Shown here: piece by piece, positions 60,250-64,000 of the stretch
Layout: every line of letters begins with the position of its first letter
Numbering within the stretch: position 1 is the first letter of the stretch
NCBI RefSeq assembly: GCF_910592395.1
Contig: NC_088320.1
Span: 5,892,001 to 5,956,000, forward strand
DNA from: Lineus longissimus
Lineage: Eukaryota; Nemertea; Pilidiophora; Heteronemertea; Lineidae
DNA length: 64,000 nucleotides
Direction: 5' to 3'
Position numbers and translations under genes: made by a program
The notes under the pieces: model-generated
What the model was told of the DNA's origin: nothing
Databases searched by the model: none
Seen by the model: the letters and a program-made list of their open reading frames with translations, nothing else

Positions 60250-63200
60250 ACTGCTTATATTTTCAGGTCGCATGCACCCAAAGACCCTATGCACCAGCAT
60301 CCAGACCTAAACGAAATATACTTAGATATACCCAATACGTCACTATAATCCTGTTCTCAGTTGCTAATCCGGCGACATTTTGATTGTGTTCGACCCTATA
60401 ACAACATAGGTATTGTGCCTATCCTGATTGATGGCCGGGGAAGAGTGGTTCCCACATTCTGTAATGAGTGTACTTTTCATCTATAAAGATTCAGATGGGC
60501 AATCTAGCAACCTGATTATTAGTATATACTAATACTGAACGAAAAGTACTGTTGACCTTTCACTGTTACTCTGCTCGTTACAAGTTTAGAATGTCAGTAG
60601 TGACAAGTACATGATCTCGCCCTTCTCGACTTATTCCTAGGTGAATAGTCATACCTTCCAGAAATGTCGGAACTTTGGATTGAAAATGTCATGGTTCATG
60701 AAGTGTCACATGTTCCTTGGCACGCTCTCGAAAGCATGTCACGAAAAGTGCCACCGTGAATCTTATGTAGCCTCTTTGGAAATGACTTGTTCGTTCTCAA
60801 TGTGACAAGCTACAAGAGACAACTGTGTTAAGCCAGCCTATGCAATTGGCACGCGGAATAAGTTAGACTGGTCGAAGATAGTTCATACAAGTCAACGGTC
60901 TGGGATCATGCAAAAAGTCGATTGCCAGTGTTTACATAAAACTGTCCGTTGTGTTGTACAGTTTTTTTTTGATGAATTGGTACCTAACAGATGGATATGA
61001 AAGGCATCATGGTGTGCTCTGTGCTGTAAAAAGAATGATACCGTGTCAGACAATAGTCCGCGTTTTATCGTGTCGTTTTATGTGCATCCCCCGTGGCGAA
61101 AATATATGACAGCAAGAAGGAAAATAATAATATCGGTTAGAATGGAAACAACTGCACCCAATTCGGTAATCTAATGTATAGATACTAGGAACTAGCATTG
61201 TTTTCATAAAAATAGATCAGGTTGGACGAAACAGAAGCGCGCAAATAGCGTATCGCACTGGGCGATGCGGAAAGAAATGTCATTGTCTTTATTGGAAGAT
61301 ATGCGAATATAGGTGGTAGATGACTGCTATTTATACGTTTTTCTGTGTTTCTCTTCTATTGAAAGGTCGTGGCCTCTCTTGCTGTGTTTTGTATGGAAAC
61401 ACTGAAATATGGTGAACAACCACAGATGTTGTGTCGGTCATTACGTAACTTAGGTTTCTTCGGCAGGTGCACTTTAGCTAGTTTATCGATAAGGTTAACG
61501 CAACGCACTCCGACAGACTACTTACGATCCATGGATATGACGAAGTGATTTTTCAAACCAGTCTATTTTCACAAGAGCCACTACTACAAAATATTTAAAT
61601 GGACGACCACCTTTCTTACCGATTCGTCATGGCTATGCGGCTCTTCGGAATATACCCGCTGATACATGAAAACATTCCGCTACTCTTCGCAAAGACAAGG
61701 CCATACCCATAAATACTTGGATTTTCTAAGAATCGACAAAAGCAAGCTGAGTCACAATGGTGTATTAAATCAAAAGTCGTTTTTGAAGTTACTTTCAAAG
61801 GATTCAGAATAAGGAGACACGGCTTTACTTAAATCCATTCTTAAAGATAAACACAATAAAACAACATTACTCTTCAAAGAACATAATTTTTCGCCTTTCG
61901 CATGGAAGTTATGAGAAAGTGTTCATGTGGTCTTTCTTCTTTGGTCCTTTTGAAAAAAAATATCAAGCTCGTTATACTTCTATATATGTTTTGCAATTCT
62001 CACAAGAAGAAAAAACTGATTTAAAGCGCCTTGCAAAAGATCAAAGACATCTTTTAGAACGTGTATGACGCACATGTGCATTGTACAAATTTATCTATTT
62101 TGACTTGATTAACCTTTAGGGTTCACAAATAACAATAATGCAAAGCAATGCCATGTTCAATCCCGCATAAGAACCAAGAAGATGCAGAACCTCTGGTAGG
62201 CACATTCATCGCAGTGGTCGTCCAAAAGTTTAGTCATTTTCGTGGTTAAACTAGACCACTTTTGATCAAGGCGGACGCCAGCGCTCGTAGTGCTGCGTTT
62301 TTCAGCTCATGTAAACTCATGTCCGATCACGCGACAAATCAAGTATTGGGTATTGTCCTGGTTAACCCAAGGAAAGTCACGTTCAAGTATTAAAGACGTG
62401 TCTGACGTCACGCTTGACGTCACGCCACACTCAATTTTATTTTCTCATGATCGAAAGTTTATATCATACTAAGTATATGACCTGAAACCCGGTTTTCGGT
62501 CCATCCACTTTTTATATGCTAGCGCTAAAATTCGCAAAGTTGATGTTCACATGACGACCTTTACCAATGGTGAGGCTTGGAGCATTATTTCGCCACTGTA
62601 AACATGTAACGAAAAACAGCATTTCATTACAAAAGATTCGTTCTCAATGATCTTTCCTGTCGGACGAGATACAGATGATGAGTTGTGGCTGCACGCCGCA
62701 TCATAATCATGCACCAAGTGCATCGAAGAAATCGGTTTAATCCTCAATGATTCATTCGAAGCAACATAAAGAATAAAATGACGTCTTTATTATGGGAACA
62801 TTTTTCGCATCCAAGAACACAAGCATCCGGTTGTAAGTCATGCCGGGTTGTAATCACGCAAAATACGTGACTGAAATATTTCGCGAACAACGGCCTGGTA
62901 AAATAATTAGTTAGTAAATAATATTGATTTTCGAGAAATGTCAAATTGGAAAAGTCGGTGTTATATTTCACCCAAGTTTACATTTATTTCCGGTAACATG
63001 AAAAACGTGTTTTACTTATGTTCAAAATCATCATTTTTATTCATCTTAGAATTTTTGTATACCGTTCACGTTCGCCATGTGGTATCGCAGATTTATTGTA
63101 ACCGTTCCGGGATATTTTCAATTTACAAATTTGATTGCTATTAAACGCGTGCAGAATTTAAATTTATAGTATAACCGAGATTCGTATATAAAACTAAAGA

Positions 63201-64000
63201 GATATTCAAAGTCTAGTCTGACTTGACACTAATCGCGTCGTTTTCGTCGAACATTTGTTTATCAATGTGTGCTTTATTCAAGAAGTAGAAAGAATACCAT
63301 TATCGTTTGCAGAAATTAAGTATAGGCACGTCAAGGCTGCTATGGAAGGTTCACTCAGAAGGAGCTCTGACGCACTTTTGCATGAATTTCAAAATAATCG
63401 CACTCATTTAAAAGGGGAGAGAGGGCTACATTTTCACTGGATGCCATTTTCAGTGCTGAATTCTTCAGCGCATGCCGAATCGAAAAGCAACACTTTTATT
63501 CGTCGGTGTGAATGCAGAAAGATCCCCGCCATGGTGTGTGTGTGTGTCTCGTATTAAATTACACTCGGTGGAAACTTACCCGGCCTTAAAAGTGAGCGCG
63601 ATTGCAACGACGCATGCTGCATTCCATTGTCATTTTCAGCCGCACTGCGCCCAAAACAATGAGAAAATTACATTATGTTCACAGACCCCTTAGAACCAAT
63701 TTCGAACAATTCAGGTCCTTCCAAGATTGGGCCTATTGTTCCGTGAGCATAATCCCTGAACAGACAGTCCAGCATTACAATGGGGAATCAGCTCTCGGAC
63801 AATGGCCGGGTCAAATCAAACAATGGACAGCGCGCGATGTGACCAACGTTGGTCAAACTAATAGTTGTCTCGTTATTTTTCAGTCAATTTAAAAAAATTT
63901 AAGTGCTATTTCATTGTGAGAAAAATACAATTGTAGGCGAACTGTCTAGTTTTCAAAAGCATCGTAGCAAAACGTTGTACCGTTTTTTCTTTCGTGACTG

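Larger units (their letters stand above)
57088..64000. other. Distal region without a supported gene
   Basis: It holds the 500-bp palindrome, the perfect hairpin and palindromic copies 18 and 19. From 60250 to the end I see no repeat family member and no coding exon I can defend. Confidence 0.45.

Overview
The window looks like nuclear DNA of an invertebrate animal, probably marine (for example a lophotrochozoan or a cephalochordate). The evidence is spliced genes with GT/AG introns, a secreted collagen-like/C1q-domain protein, a eukaryotic beta-lactamase-like serine hydrolase with an N-terminal signal peptide, few genes per kilobase, and many short palindromic DNA-transposon remnants. I cannot name the species from sequence alone. 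Exon models were built by hand from reading frame, splice sites and phase, with no transcript support.

Layout. 1-5356 has no gene I can support and carries one terminal-inverted-repeat element (2591-2803). A C1q gene on the + strand starts at 5365 (signal peptide plus collagen-like triplets). Its C1q domain is encoded by three exons at 29837-30959, so intron 1 is about 24.2 kb. Inside that intron, on the same strand, lies a second, two-exon gene (19029-22756). It encodes a small, very acidic protein with decapeptide repeats, a signal peptide and a GPI-anchor-like tail. From 30960 to 36172 there are decayed remnants on the - strand: a LINE 3' fragment (about 32405-32560), an ankyrin-repeat pseudogene (33364-33687) and an unassigned 80-codon ORF (34148-34387). 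A five-exon gene at 36173-39528 (+) encodes a 595-residue secreted or anchored beta-lactamase/penicillin-binding-fold protein. It retains SITK, YNN and HSG motifs and has a furin-like RKKR site between the catalytic and C-terminal domains. From 39529 to the end I find no gene I can defend, only repeats.

Repeats are the main feature of the window. About 19 full or partial copies of one roughly 200-230 bp near-palindromic element, with ends resembling ccaggtcgaaaatcccgat, lie between 8.1 and 60.3 kb. One copy (56527-57087) has expanded into seven 66/69-bp tandem units, and another (17789-18044) has a triplicated centre. A 904-bp foldback element (47839-48742) has arms made of short tandem repeats and is flanked by a 9-bp direct repeat. 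Other items are a 500-bp palindrome (58943-59445), a perfect 20-bp hairpin (59578-59622), a small inverted-repeat element (40552-40689) and several dispersed or tandem duplications.

How the genes relate: the three good genes all encode predicted secreted or surface proteins, but I see no direct evidence that they share a pathway. The C1q gene and its nested neighbour share a strand and could share regulation. No operon-like logic applies.
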